Assembly: GCF_009735685.1 (NCBI RefSeq)
Contig: NZ_WHPN01000131.1
Location: 1-33,371 of the forward strand
DNA: 33,371 nucleotides
Origin: Streptomyces lycii
Lineage (GTDB): Bacteria; Actinomycetota; Actinomycetes; Streptomycetales; Streptomycetaceae
Direction: 5' to 3'
A program made the translations under genes and the position numbers. The notes below the pieces were generated by a model. That model ran no database searches. It was not told the DNA's origin and saw nothing but the letters and a program-made list of their open reading frames with translations. Shown piece by piece: positions 8,318-14,682 of the stretch; within the stretch, counting starts at the first letter, position 1; the number at the start of each line of letters is the position of its first letter.

Positions 8318-9347
8318 CACCACCACCGGCCGCCCCGCCGCCGCGCCCCCCGGGCCGGCCGCCGTCCGGTCCGCGGACGGGGCCGGGAACGGCACCGAGT
8401 ACGAGGCCGAACTGACCGTCGCCCGCCGGGAGACGGCGGCCGAGGAGGTCGCCGTGCTGACCCTGCGGCACCCGGCCGGCGCCGCGCTGCCGCCCTGGGA
8501 GCCCGGCGCGCACATCGACCTCGACCTCGGCGGCGGCCGCGTCCGCCAGTACTCGCTGTGCGGCGACCCCGCCGACCCGTCCCGCTGGCGGATCGCCGTG
8601 CTCCGCGAACCGGCGGGACGCGGCGGGTCCGCGCATGTCCACGACCGGCTCACGGAGGGGAGCACCGTCCGGGTCCGCGGCCCGCGCAACCACTTCCCGT
8701 TCGCCCCGGTGCCCGGTGACCGCTGCCTGTTCGTCGCGGGCGGCATCGGCATCACCCCGCTGCTGCCGATGGCGGCGGCGGCCGACGCCGCGGGCGCGGA
8801 CTGGCGGCTGCTGTACGGCGGGCGCGGCCGGGCGTCCATGGCGTTCCTGGACGAACTGGCCCGGTACGGCGACCGGGTGTCGGTACGCCCACAGGACGAG
8901 TACGGACTGCTGGACCTCGACGCGTGGCTCGCGGAGCCGCGGGAGGGCACGCTCGTGTACGCCTGCGGGCCCGAACCGCTGCTCGCCGCCGTGGAGGAGC
9001 GGTGCGCCGCGTCCTGGCCCGCCGGGGCGCTGCGCACCGAGCGCTTCCACCCCCGGGAGCAGGGCGAGCCGGCCCGGGCCGGGGCCTTCGAGGTGGAGCT
9101 GGCGCGGTCGGGGAAGACCGTCACCGTGCCCCCGGACCGGTCGGTGCTCCAGGCCGTCGAGGAGGCCGGTGTCACGGTGCTGTCGTCCTGTCAGGAGGGC
9201 ACCTGCGGCACCTGCGAGACGGATGTGCTGGAGGGCGAGCCGGACCACCGGGACTCGCTGCTCACCGAGGACGAGCGGGCGGCCGGCGAGACGATGATGA
9301 TCTGCGTGTCACGTTCCCGGGGGCCGCGGCTGGTGCTGGACCTCTGA
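8307..9347 (+). CDS. Oxygenase reductase, VanB/phthalate dioxygenase reductase type
   Basis: This 346-aa protein transfers electrons from NAD(P)H to the Rieske oxygenase. Domain order is flavin-binding (QYSLC, residues 81-85), nucleotide-binding (AGGIGITPL, about 144-152), then a C-terminal plant-type [2Fe-2S] ferredoxin domain with Cys295, Cys300, Cys303 and Cys333 in the C-x4-C-x2-C...C pattern. This order defines class IA reductases such as VanB. About 30 disordered Ala/Pro residues precede the flavin domain. The start at 8307 lies inside the preceding small ORF; the Shine-Dalgarno (AGAGG) is rather far, so coupling to upstream translation is likely. The operon is oxygenase, small ORF, reductase. 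Confidence 0.92.
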   Translation: MAADTTTGRPAAAPPGPAAVRSADGAGNGTEYEAELTVARRETAAEEVAVLTLRHPAGAALPPWEPGAHIDLDLGGGRVRQYSLCGDPADPSRWRIAVLREPAGRGGSAHVHDRLTEGSTVRVRGPRNHFPFAPVPGDRCLFVAGGIGITPLLPMAAAADAAGADWRLLYGGRGRASMAFLDELARYGDRVSVRPQDEYGLLDLDAWLAEPREGTLVYACGPEPLLAAVEERCAASWPAGALRTERFHPREQGEPARAGAFEVELARSGKTVTVPPDRSVLQAVEEAGVTVLSSCQEGTCGTCETDVLEGEPDHRDSLLTEDERAAGETMMICVSRSRGPRLVLDL

Positions 9348-9370
9348 CCGCCCGCGGGCCCCGGACCGCA

Positions 9371-9407
9371 CCCGGATCCCCGGACCGCCCCGTCCCGGGG
9401 ATCCGGG
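9371..9407. terminator. Bidirectional terminator
   Basis: A perfect 13-bp inverted repeat, CCCGGATCCCCGG at 9371-9383 and its complement at 9395-9407, flanks an 11-nt loop. It sits between the convergent stops of the reductase (9347) and the IclR gene (9430), so it can end transcription from both sides. Confidence 0.8.
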
Positions 9408-9429
9408 GCCGCACGCCGCGCGCGGACGG

Positions 9430-10173
9430 TCAGGTCCCGGGGCCCCAGCTCAGCGCCCGGGAGATGCCCTGGGCCGCGATCCGCACGGGCGGCACGAGCG
9501 CGTGCGGCTGGGCCTGCTCGCTGGGCACGACCAGGGACAGCGCGGCCACCACGTCACCGCGCGGCCCGCGCACCGGGGCGGCGACCGACAGGGCGTCCAT
9601 GGTGATCTGCCGGTCGCTCACCGCGGTCCCGGTGCGGAGCACCTCGGCGAGCACCGCGCGCAGCCGCCGCGGGTCGCGGATCGTCAGCGGGGTGAACGTC
9701 TCCAGCGGGGCGGAGCAGACCTGCTCGCGGACGGCGGGCGGGCTGTGCGCCAGCAGCACCAGTCCGACCCCGGTGGCGTGCAGCGGCCAGCGGCCGCCGA
9801 CGCGGGTGTGCACACCGATCGCGGCCCGGCCGGAGATCCGTTCGAGGAACACCGTCTCGGTGCCGTCGCGGACGGCCAGCTGCACGTTCTCGTGCGTCGC
9901 CTCGTAGAGGTCCTCCATGAACGGCAGCGCCGTCTCGCGCAGGCCGACACCGCGCGGCGAGAGCGTCGCGACCTCCCACAGCCGCAGCCCGATCTGGTAG
10001 GCGCCGCTCTCGTCGCGCTCCAGCGCGCCCCAGGCGGTGAGCCGTTCGACCAGCCGGTGCGCGGTGGCCAGCGGCAGCCCGGCGCGGCGGGCGAGGTCGG
10101 TGAGGGTGAGGGTGCGGTGGGCGCTGTCGAACGCGTCGAGGACCGCCAGCAGCCGGTCGGCGACCCCGCTCAC
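9430..10173 (-). CDS. IclR-family transcriptional regulator
   Basis: This 247-aa protein has an N-terminal winged helix-turn-helix (TLTDLARRAGLPLATAHRLVERL, about residues 22-44) and a C-terminal IclR effector domain. It is of normal family length. The GTG start at 10173 overlaps the stop of an upstream permease pseudogene in a GTGA junction; GGGA lies about 8 nt upstream. It is convergent with the VanA/VanB-like operon and may regulate it, perhaps through the palindrome at 6914. The tight junction with the degraded sugar permease suggests it instead belonged to a former transport operon. Family is certain, target is open. Confidence 0.9.
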   Translation of the reverse strand: MSGVADRLLAVLDAFDSAHRTLTLTDLARRAGLPLATAHRLVERLTAWGALERDESGAYQIGLRLWEVATLSPRGVGLRETALPFMEDLYEATHENVQLAVRDGTETVFLERISGRAAIGVHTRVGGRWPLHATGVGLVLLAHSPPAVREQVCSAPLETFTPLTIRDPRRLRAVLAEVLRTGTAVSDRQITMDALSVAAPVRGPRGDVVAALSLVVPSEQAQPHALVPPVRIAAQGISRALSWGPGT

Positions 10174-10711
10174 TTCACCGGTCCCGCCACCGGGCCCTTG
10201 ACGCAGTACCGCTGGAGCAGCAGGAAGATGAGCACACCCGGGATCATAGTCACCGGCACGCCCGTCTCCGGACGCGCCGGTCGATGCCGCCCGGATGCCT
10301 GGGGACAAGCACCGTCGGAAAGACCGGCAGGGTGAACTCGGCGCCGTCCGGCAGCAGGACCGGCGCCGCCGGGAACTCGTTCCGGGCGGAGAAGAAGGCG
10401 AACAGCGCCACGGACAGGGCGCCCGGCCGGACCACCGGCAGCGGCACCCGCCACAGCGAGGACACACCGGAACAGCCGCCGGCCTGCGCCGGCTCGGTCA
10501 GGGCGGCCGGGATCTGCTCGAACGCGTCACGCATCAGGAAGACCGGGATCGGCATCCGGAAGGTGGCGTGGACGGCACCGGGCCGAGCAGCGAGTTCGGC
10601 AGGCGGAGCGAGCGCAACACCATGGAGAGCCGGTAGCGCAGCACCCTGGGGAGCGGGGTAGCGCAACACCACGGGGAGCGCGGTGAGGACGGCCTGGAAC
10701 GGGGCCGTCAT
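10170..10711 (-). pseudogene. Frameshifted sugar ABC permease remnant (MalG type)
   Basis: Two leftward reading frames together match the C-terminal half of a MalG-type permease. In the first, from about 10711 to 10250, an EAA-like loop is readable (AFEQIPAALTEPAQAGGCSG), then LWRVPLPVVRPG, ALFAFFSARNEF and AEFTLPV. That frame ends early at 10250. A second frame then supplies the family C-terminus IPGVLIFLLLQRYCVKGPVAGPVK, stopping at 10170. The gap between FTLPV and IPGV is about the normal length, so one small indel around 10250-10318 explains the break. The EAA motif is also decayed (EPAQAGGC where EAAxxDGC is expected). The N-terminal half is missing or unrecognisable. No matching partner permease or binding-protein gene is nearby. 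Confidence 0.75.
10612..10685. repeat. Three 24-25-bp tandem repeats in permease remnant
   Basis: Imperfect units at 10612-10635 (24 nt), 10636-10660 and 10661-10685 (25 nt each) all begin GCGCA(A/G)CACC. A period that is not a multiple of three shifts the reading frame from unit to unit. They lie in the poorly conserved upstream part of the permease pseudogene and may be one of its inactivating events. Confidence 0.65.
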
Positions 10712-10916
10712 GCACAGCGGCACCGCCCCGGACGGCGGCCAAGCGCGGCGGGAAGCGCAAGCGGGCGGAGCCGTATCCGGCGAGGGTGGCGACGCCTGCT
10801 CCGGGCGATCGACGGTACGGCGCGGCAGGGCGAGGAGCGGCTGCCCTGCCGGCTGGTGATCCGCGACTCGACGGGCCCGGCGCGGCGGTGGGCCGGGGCG
10901 CGGCGACAATGGGCCC
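10712..10916. other. Non-coding gap upstream of YchJ-like gene
   Basis: No convincing gene is seen. It may contain further eroded permease sequence on the minus strand, but no family motif could be read. It should hold the promoter of the YchJ-like gene at its right end; no clear -10/-35 pair was found. Confidence 0.5.
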
Positions 10917-11354
10917 ATGTCGCAACGCAAGCCCCGCCGCCCCCGGCCGCAGCAGCCGGGCCGCCGCCCGCCCGGACCGTGCCCCTGCGGACTGCCCGCA
11001 GCGTACGAGGACTGCTGTGGACGGCTGCACCGCGGCGAGGCCCGGGCCGCGACCCCGGAGGAACTGATGCGCTCCCGCTACACCGCCTTCGCCGTGCACG
11101 ACGAGCCGTATCTGCTCCGCACCTGGCACCCGCGCACCCGCCCGCCCGGCATCGGCTTCGACCCGGCCCTGCGCTGGCAGCGGCTGGACATCCTCGGCAG
11201 CACCGGCGGCGGGCCGTTCCACGGCGCCGGCACCGTCGAGTTCCGGGCGCACTACACGCACGGGGGCCGCCCCGGCTCCCAGCACGAGAACAGCCGTTTC
11301 ACCCGGCACGAGGGCGACTGGGTGTACGTCGACGGGGACACCGGGAGCGGCTGA
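10917..11354 (+). CDS. YchJ-family (UPF0225) protein with SEC-C-like cysteine motif
   Basis: This 145-aa protein begins with a basic, Pro/Arg-rich tail and then CPCGLPAAYEDCC (residues 22-34), a zinc-binding cysteine cluster of SEC-C/YchJ type. The family block TPEELMRSRYTAFAVHDEPYLLRTWHP follows. The C-terminal HENSRFTRHEGDWVYVDGD matches the YchJ NTF2-like ending. Length is close to the family norm of about 130-160. The molecular function of YchJ is not established. No strong Shine-Dalgarno is visible before ATG 10917. It stands alone between the permease remnant and a strong terminator. Confidence 0.88.
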   Translation: MSQRKPRRPRPQQPGRRPPGPCPCGLPAAYEDCCGRLHRGEARAATPEELMRSRYTAFAVHDEPYLLRTWHPRTRPPGIGFDPALRWQRLDILGSTGGGPFHGAGTVEFRAHYTHGGRPGSQHENSRFTRHEGDWVYVDGDTGSG

Positions 11355-11386
11355 GCGCCGTACGGCCGGGCCGAGCGGTAAGAGAT

Positions 11387-11415
11387 CCCTCCCGGGCCCG
11401 GGTGGCCCGGGAGGG
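11387..11415 (+). terminator. Terminator after YchJ-like gene
   Basis: A perfect 12-bp stem, CCCTCCCGGGCC (11387-11398) with its complement (11404-11415), surrounds a 5-nt loop and starts 33 nt after the YchJ stop. There is no U-tract, as often in Streptomyces. Confidence 0.8.
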
Positions 11416-11666
11416 CCCAACGCCGGGGCAGGGCCAACCGGGACGGGCCAGGACGGGGCCACCGTCCCGGCGGTCACCGGCCGGGTCGGGTCGGGTTGAG
11501 TCGGGTCGGGTCGGGTGGCGAGTCGGACCGGGTCAGGCCGGGTTCGCTCCGCGCTGCACCGCACCGGTCCGCACCGAACCGGTCCGCACCGCACCGCACC
11601 GAATGGACCCACCGGACCGGACCGGTCAACCCTCCGTGCCTGCCCGGCCCTCCGGAGTGCCGGCCG
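11416..11666. repeat. Short-period GC repeats, non-coding
   Basis: This stretch encodes nothing convincing. It holds a run of (GGGTC)-type pentamers at 11482-11517. Two 15-bp-spaced copies of ACCGGTCCGCACCG (11563-11576 and 11578-11591) follow, then further CCGCA/CCGGA units to about 11625. It lies downstream of the leftward small-protein gene and of the YchJ terminator. It probably arose by replication slippage. Confidence 0.6.
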
Positions 11667-12260
11667 TCAGCGGTCCGGGCCGCCGAAGCTGATCCCGCCG
11701 CTGATGTCGCGTGCCTGCACGACCGGGCCGGTGATCCGGGCGTCTCCGGACACCGTGTTGTGAACCGCCCCCTCCTCGCCGGTCACGCCGAGCGCCGGGG
11801 CGTGCCTGCGCGCCCAGTCCTCCAGTTCCCGGGCGAGCGCGGGGTCGTGGTCGGCGCGCCGCAGCAGTTCTTCCGCGTAGTCGCGCAGCGCCTCCGGGCC
11901 CGACGCGGCCGCGTCCTCCGCCGTACCGGTCCGGTCGTCAGAGCCGTCCCCGGCCTCCGGCCCGTCCGCACCGTCCGCCGTCTCCGGCCCGTCCGCACCC
12001 TCTGCGCTCCCCGGCGAGCCCGTGTGACCGTCGCTCCCCGGCCGGCCCGTACGGTCGTCGTTCCCCGGCCCGTCCGTACCGTCCTCGCTCCCCGGCCCGT
12101 CCGCGCCGTCCCCTGTCTCCTCCCGGGCCGGGCCGGCGCCGCGGATCCGGCGGGCGAGCGCCGAGAGATCCGCCAGGGCCCGGCGCGCCGCCTCGCTGCC
12201 CACATGCGCGGCCGCCGCGGTCACGACGGACATCAGCACCATCACGGAATCGGGCTCCAC
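11667..12260 (-). CDS. Small putative effector/adaptor with C-terminal amyloid-like motif
   Basis: This 197-aa protein has three parts. Residues 1-45 form an Ala-rich helix (VMVLMSVVTAAAAHVGSEAA). Residues about 49-113 are a Gly/Asp/Pro/Ser linker of low complexity. The C-terminal part has a helix (LLRRADHDPALARELEDWARRH) followed by residues 168-192, NTVSG...GPVVQARDISGGISF. Both the helix and the motif recur in the NB-ARC protein at 14609-17209, which shares GPVVQARDI exactly and 14 of 25 motif positions. The motif resembles RHIM/BASS3-type amyloid signalling sequences of bacterial NLR systems; this is by pattern, not by search. GTG 12260 has GGGGGGA 6 nt upstream. It is divergent from the glycosyltransferase-like gene. 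The hydrophobic N-terminus could act on membranes, but that is speculation. Confidence 0.75.
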   Translation of the reverse strand: MEPDSVMVLMSVVTAAAAHVGSEAARRALADLSALARRIRGAGPAREETGDGADGPGSEDGTDGPGNDDRTGRPGSDGHTGSPGSAEGADGPETADGADGPEAGDGSDDRTGTAEDAAASGPEALRDYAEELLRRADHDPALARELEDWARRHAPALGVTGEEGAVHNTVSGDARITGPVVQARDISGGISFGGPDR

Positions 12261-12415
12261 GACGTCCCCCCGTTCGTCCGGACTCCCACGGTAGCCGCCG
12301 CCGCACGGCCCCGTACGCATGACTGCAAGGTATCTCCAAGGCCCGGGCAAGCCTTCCGTCCCCGGTGCCGGGCAGGACAACCCCGAAACGTGCAGGACTG
12401 ACGCTGGGGGACGCC
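12261..12415. promoter_or_regulatory. Divergent promoter region
   Basis: These 155 bp separate the leftward small motif protein from the rightward glycosyltransferase-like operon, so promoters for both are expected here. The segment around 12315-12345 is locally less GC-rich. No confident -35/-10 pair or operator could be identified. Confidence 0.35.
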
Positions 12416-13666
12416 ATGTCTGTTGAACTCGGCCCCGACGGGGCCATGCCGAGGAACCCGGACCAGTGGGTCACACTGTCCGGCTGCAAGAGGATCCTGG
12501 TGGTGGTGCACACCGAGGTGTACGGCCGGCGGCTGCGCGATCTGCTGCCGCTGCTGGAGTCCGACCTGCGCGTCCAGGTGACGTTCACGGTCGCTCCGCA
12601 CGCGTTCAGCGGTGGCGCTGAACGGTTTCTCCGCGGGCTCGGAGCCACGGTGCTGCCGTGGGAGGAAGCCGCGGGCACCGTGTTCGACCTCGCGCTGGCG
12701 GCCGGTTCGCAGGGGGTGGAACGGCTGCGCGCTCCGCTGATCCGGCTGCCGCACGGCGCCGGCCACATCAAGCTGTCCCGCACGGCCGACGACCTGCCCG
12801 GGACCCCGCGCACCGTCGGCGGTCTGGGCCGGAAGTACCTGATGTGGCGGGACAGGGTGGTGCCGCGGGCCGTGGCCCTGGCCCACCACGAGGAGCTGGC
12901 GGAACTCGGGCGCCGCTGCCCCGAGGCACTGCCGCGCGCCGAGGTCGTGGGCGATCCGTGTTACGACCGCATCGCGGCCAGCCTGCCGTTGCGGGACCGC
13001 TACCGGCAGGCCCTGGGGCTGCCGGAGGACCGGCAGCTGGTGCTGGTGTCCTCCACCTGGGGCAGCGGCTCGGCCTTCGGGAAACTGGACGCGCTGCTGC
13101 CGAGGCTGCTGGCCGAGCTGCCGGAGAGCCGTTACCGGGTCGCCGTGCTGGTCCATCCCAACGTGTGGGCGGGTCACGGCGCCTGGCAGGTACGGGCCTG
13201 GCTCGCGGGCTGCCGGCGGCGGGGCGTCGCGGTGCTTCCGCCGTGGGCCGACTGGCGCATCCCGCTGATCGCGGCGGACTGGATCATCGGGGACCACGGT
13301 TCGGTGACGCTCTACGGCACCATGACGAAGGCGCCCGTCCTGCTGGCCTCCTTCCCGGAGCGCGACGTGAACCCGGCGTCACCGGCCGCCGCCCTGGCCC
13401 GTGCCGCGCCGGCCATGTCGCCCGCCCACGCGCTGCCGGAGCAGTTCGCGTACGCGGCCGCGGAGTACCCGGCGGAGGAGTACGCCCGGATCGCGGCCCG
13501 GATCTCCTCCGAGCCCGGCCGCTTCAACCGGAACATGCGGCGGCTGATGTACCGGCTGCTGGGCCTCGGGCAGCCCGCGTGGCTCCCGGAGACGCTGCCG
13601 CTGCCCCTCCCGGCTCCCCTCGTGGAGCAGCAGCCGGGCGCGGACGGCATGGAGCTGCCGGTATGA
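12416..13666 (+). CDS. GT-B-like protein, CDP-glycerol transferase related
   Basis: This 416-aa protein looks like a two-domain GT-B transferase. The N-terminal half starts with ILVVVHTEVYGRRL and contains RLPHGAGHIKLSR. The C-terminal half has LVLVSSTWGSGSAF, LVHPNVW (about residue 245) and ADWIIGDHGSVTLYGTMTKAPVLLA (about 285-310). The HP and D-H-G-S elements match the positions of catalytic and phosphate-binding motifs in TagB/TagF CDP-glycerol glycerophosphotransferases. No membrane segment or signal peptide is seen. ATG 12416 has GGGGGA 4-5 nt upstream. It is coupled by ATGA to the next gene and lies between the two motif-sharing signalling genes. Substrate unknown; an enzymatic role in that system is inference. 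Confidence 0.65.
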   Translation: MSVELGPDGAMPRNPDQWVTLSGCKRILVVVHTEVYGRRLRDLLPLLESDLRVQVTFTVAPHAFSGGAERFLRGLGATVLPWEEAAGTVFDLALAAGSQGVERLRAPLIRLPHGAGHIKLSRTADDLPGTPRTVGGLGRKYLMWRDRVVPRAVALAHHEELAELGRRCPEALPRAEVVGDPCYDRIAASLPLRDRYRQALGLPEDRQLVLVSSTWGSGSAFGKLDALLPRLLAELPESRYRVAVLVHPNVWAGHGAWQVRAWLAGCRRRGVAVLPPWADWRIPLIAADWIIGDHGSVTLYGTMTKAPVLLASFPERDVNPASPAAALARAAPAMSPAHALPEQFAYAAAEYPAEEYARIAARISSEPGRFNRNMRRLMYRLLGLGQPAWLPETLPLPLPAPLVEQQPGADGMELPV

Positions 13667-14682
13667 CCGGGTACCGCGGAGACGGCCACGGCGCGGACTG
13701 CGTGGCCGTGGACCTGGACAGCCGTACGGACGAAGGGCTGCGGGAGTGCGCCGACGCGCTCTACGGGACCGGCTGCCCGGCCTTGGGCGGCGTGCTGCTG
13801 CGGCGCTACCCGGGCTGCCTGCTGGTGACGCTGCGCGGCGCACCCGGCGGGCACGGCGACTGCCGCTGCCCGGCCCGTTCCCGGTCCGGACGGGACTGTG
13901 TGGCCGTGGTCCTGCGCTCCGGGGCCCGGATCGTCGTGACCCACGCGCCCCTCCGCCACCGGGCGCTGTCCGCGCGGGAGCACGGGGCACTGGCGATCCG
14001 TCTCCACGGACTGCTCGTCGCCCGGTGGCGCCCCGGGGGACCGGAGTACCGTCCGTGGACGTGCGGCCCGGAGCCGTGTCCGGGGCCGGCCGGCGGGGAG
14101 CCGCATCTGTGGCCGGGCGGCGCGGAGCGGTCTCCGTGGCCGGGCGGCGCGGAGCGGTCTCCGTGGCCGGGTGGCATGGCGGAGTGCCCGTGGCCGGACG
14201 GCCCGGAGCAGTGCCCGTGGCCGGGCGGCGCGGAACGGTCTCCGTGGCCGGGCGGCATGGCGGAGTGCCCGTGGCCGGACGGCCCGGAGCAGTGCCCGTG
14301 GCCGGGCGGCGCGGAGCGGTCTCCGTGGCCGGACGCACCGGGGGCCTCTCCGGCGGCGCCCGGCCCCGGGCCCTCCCCGTCCGGACCCGCCCCGTCCGCG
14401 TACGGCCCGCGGCTCTCCCCGTCCGGACCCGCCCCGTCCGCCTACGGCCCGCGGCTCTCCTCCTCCCCGGACGTTCCGGCTTCTTCCCCGTCCCCGTGCG
14501 GCCCGGGATCCTCATCGTCCCCGTACGGCCCGGGCTTCTCCCCCGGCGCCGGTCCGGGCGCCGGGGAACGCGGGCCGGCCGGCGGGCGGTCCGGCTGTCC
14601 CGCCGGTCTCACCGTCCCCCGGGACCCGCGGGGTCCAGCCCCCGGAGCCGGCCGCGCAGCCGGCCGGCGTCCTCCGGGCTGA
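13663..14682 (+). CDS. Hypothetical protein with 9-residue tandem repeats
   Basis: This 339-aa protein is coupled by a 4-nt ATGA overlap to the GT-B-like gene. Residues 1-130 form a compact, Cys-containing domain (GYRGDGHGADCVAVDLDSRT near the start, and CVAVVLRSGARIVVTHAPL) of no family I recognise. Residues 150-230 are nine 9-residue units, W-P-(G/D)-G/A..., such as WPGGAERSP, WPGGMAECP and WPDGPEQCP. Then come two 14-residue units (SPSGPAPSAYGPRL) and a Pro/Ser/Gly tail. The last 74 bp overlap the 3' end of the convergent NB-ARC gene. The true C-terminus may vary between strains by repeat slippage. The N-terminal domain is more securely coding than the tail. Confidence 0.65.
   Translation: MTGYRGDGHGADCVAVDLDSRTDEGLRECADALYGTGCPALGGVLLRRYPGCLLVTLRGAPGGHGDCRCPARSRSGRDCVAVVLRSGARIVVTHAPLRHRALSAREHGALAIRLHGLLVARWRPGGPEYRPWTCGPEPCPGPAGGEPHLWPGGAERSPWPGGAERSPWPGGMAECPWPDGPEQCPWPGGAERSPWPGGMAECPWPDGPEQCPWPGGAERSPWPDAPGASPAAPGPGPSPSGPAPSAYGPRLSPSGPAPSAYGPRLSSSPDVPASSPSPCGPGSSSSPYGPGFSPGAGPGAGERGPAGGRSGCPAGLTVPRDPRGPAPGAGRAAGRRPPG
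14110..14352 (+). repeat. 27-bp tandem repeats with 81-bp higher-order period
   Basis: Eight 27-bp units run from 14110 to 14325, and a ninth degenerate unit ends at 14352. Three unit types, A (WPGGAERSP), B (WPGGMAECP) and C (WPDGPEQCP), occur in the order A A B C A B C A. The ABC triplet was therefore duplicated as an 81-bp block. All units keep the reading frame. Confidence 0.9.
14374..14457 (+). repeat. Two 42-bp tandem repeats
   Basis: Units at 14374-14415 and 14416-14457 each encode SPSGPAPSAYGPRL in the frame of the repeat protein. They differ by one base at most and indicate recent duplication. Confidence 0.85.

Noticed and set aside
11482..11517. GGGTC pentamer run as a telomere-like repeat or origin
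   Set aside because: Streptomyces telomeres are palindromic ends, not simple pentamers, and no DnaA-box cluster is seen; slippage explains it.
14110..14352. CRISPR-like array
   Set aside because: The 27-bp units are directly contiguous without spacers and are in-frame protein repeats.
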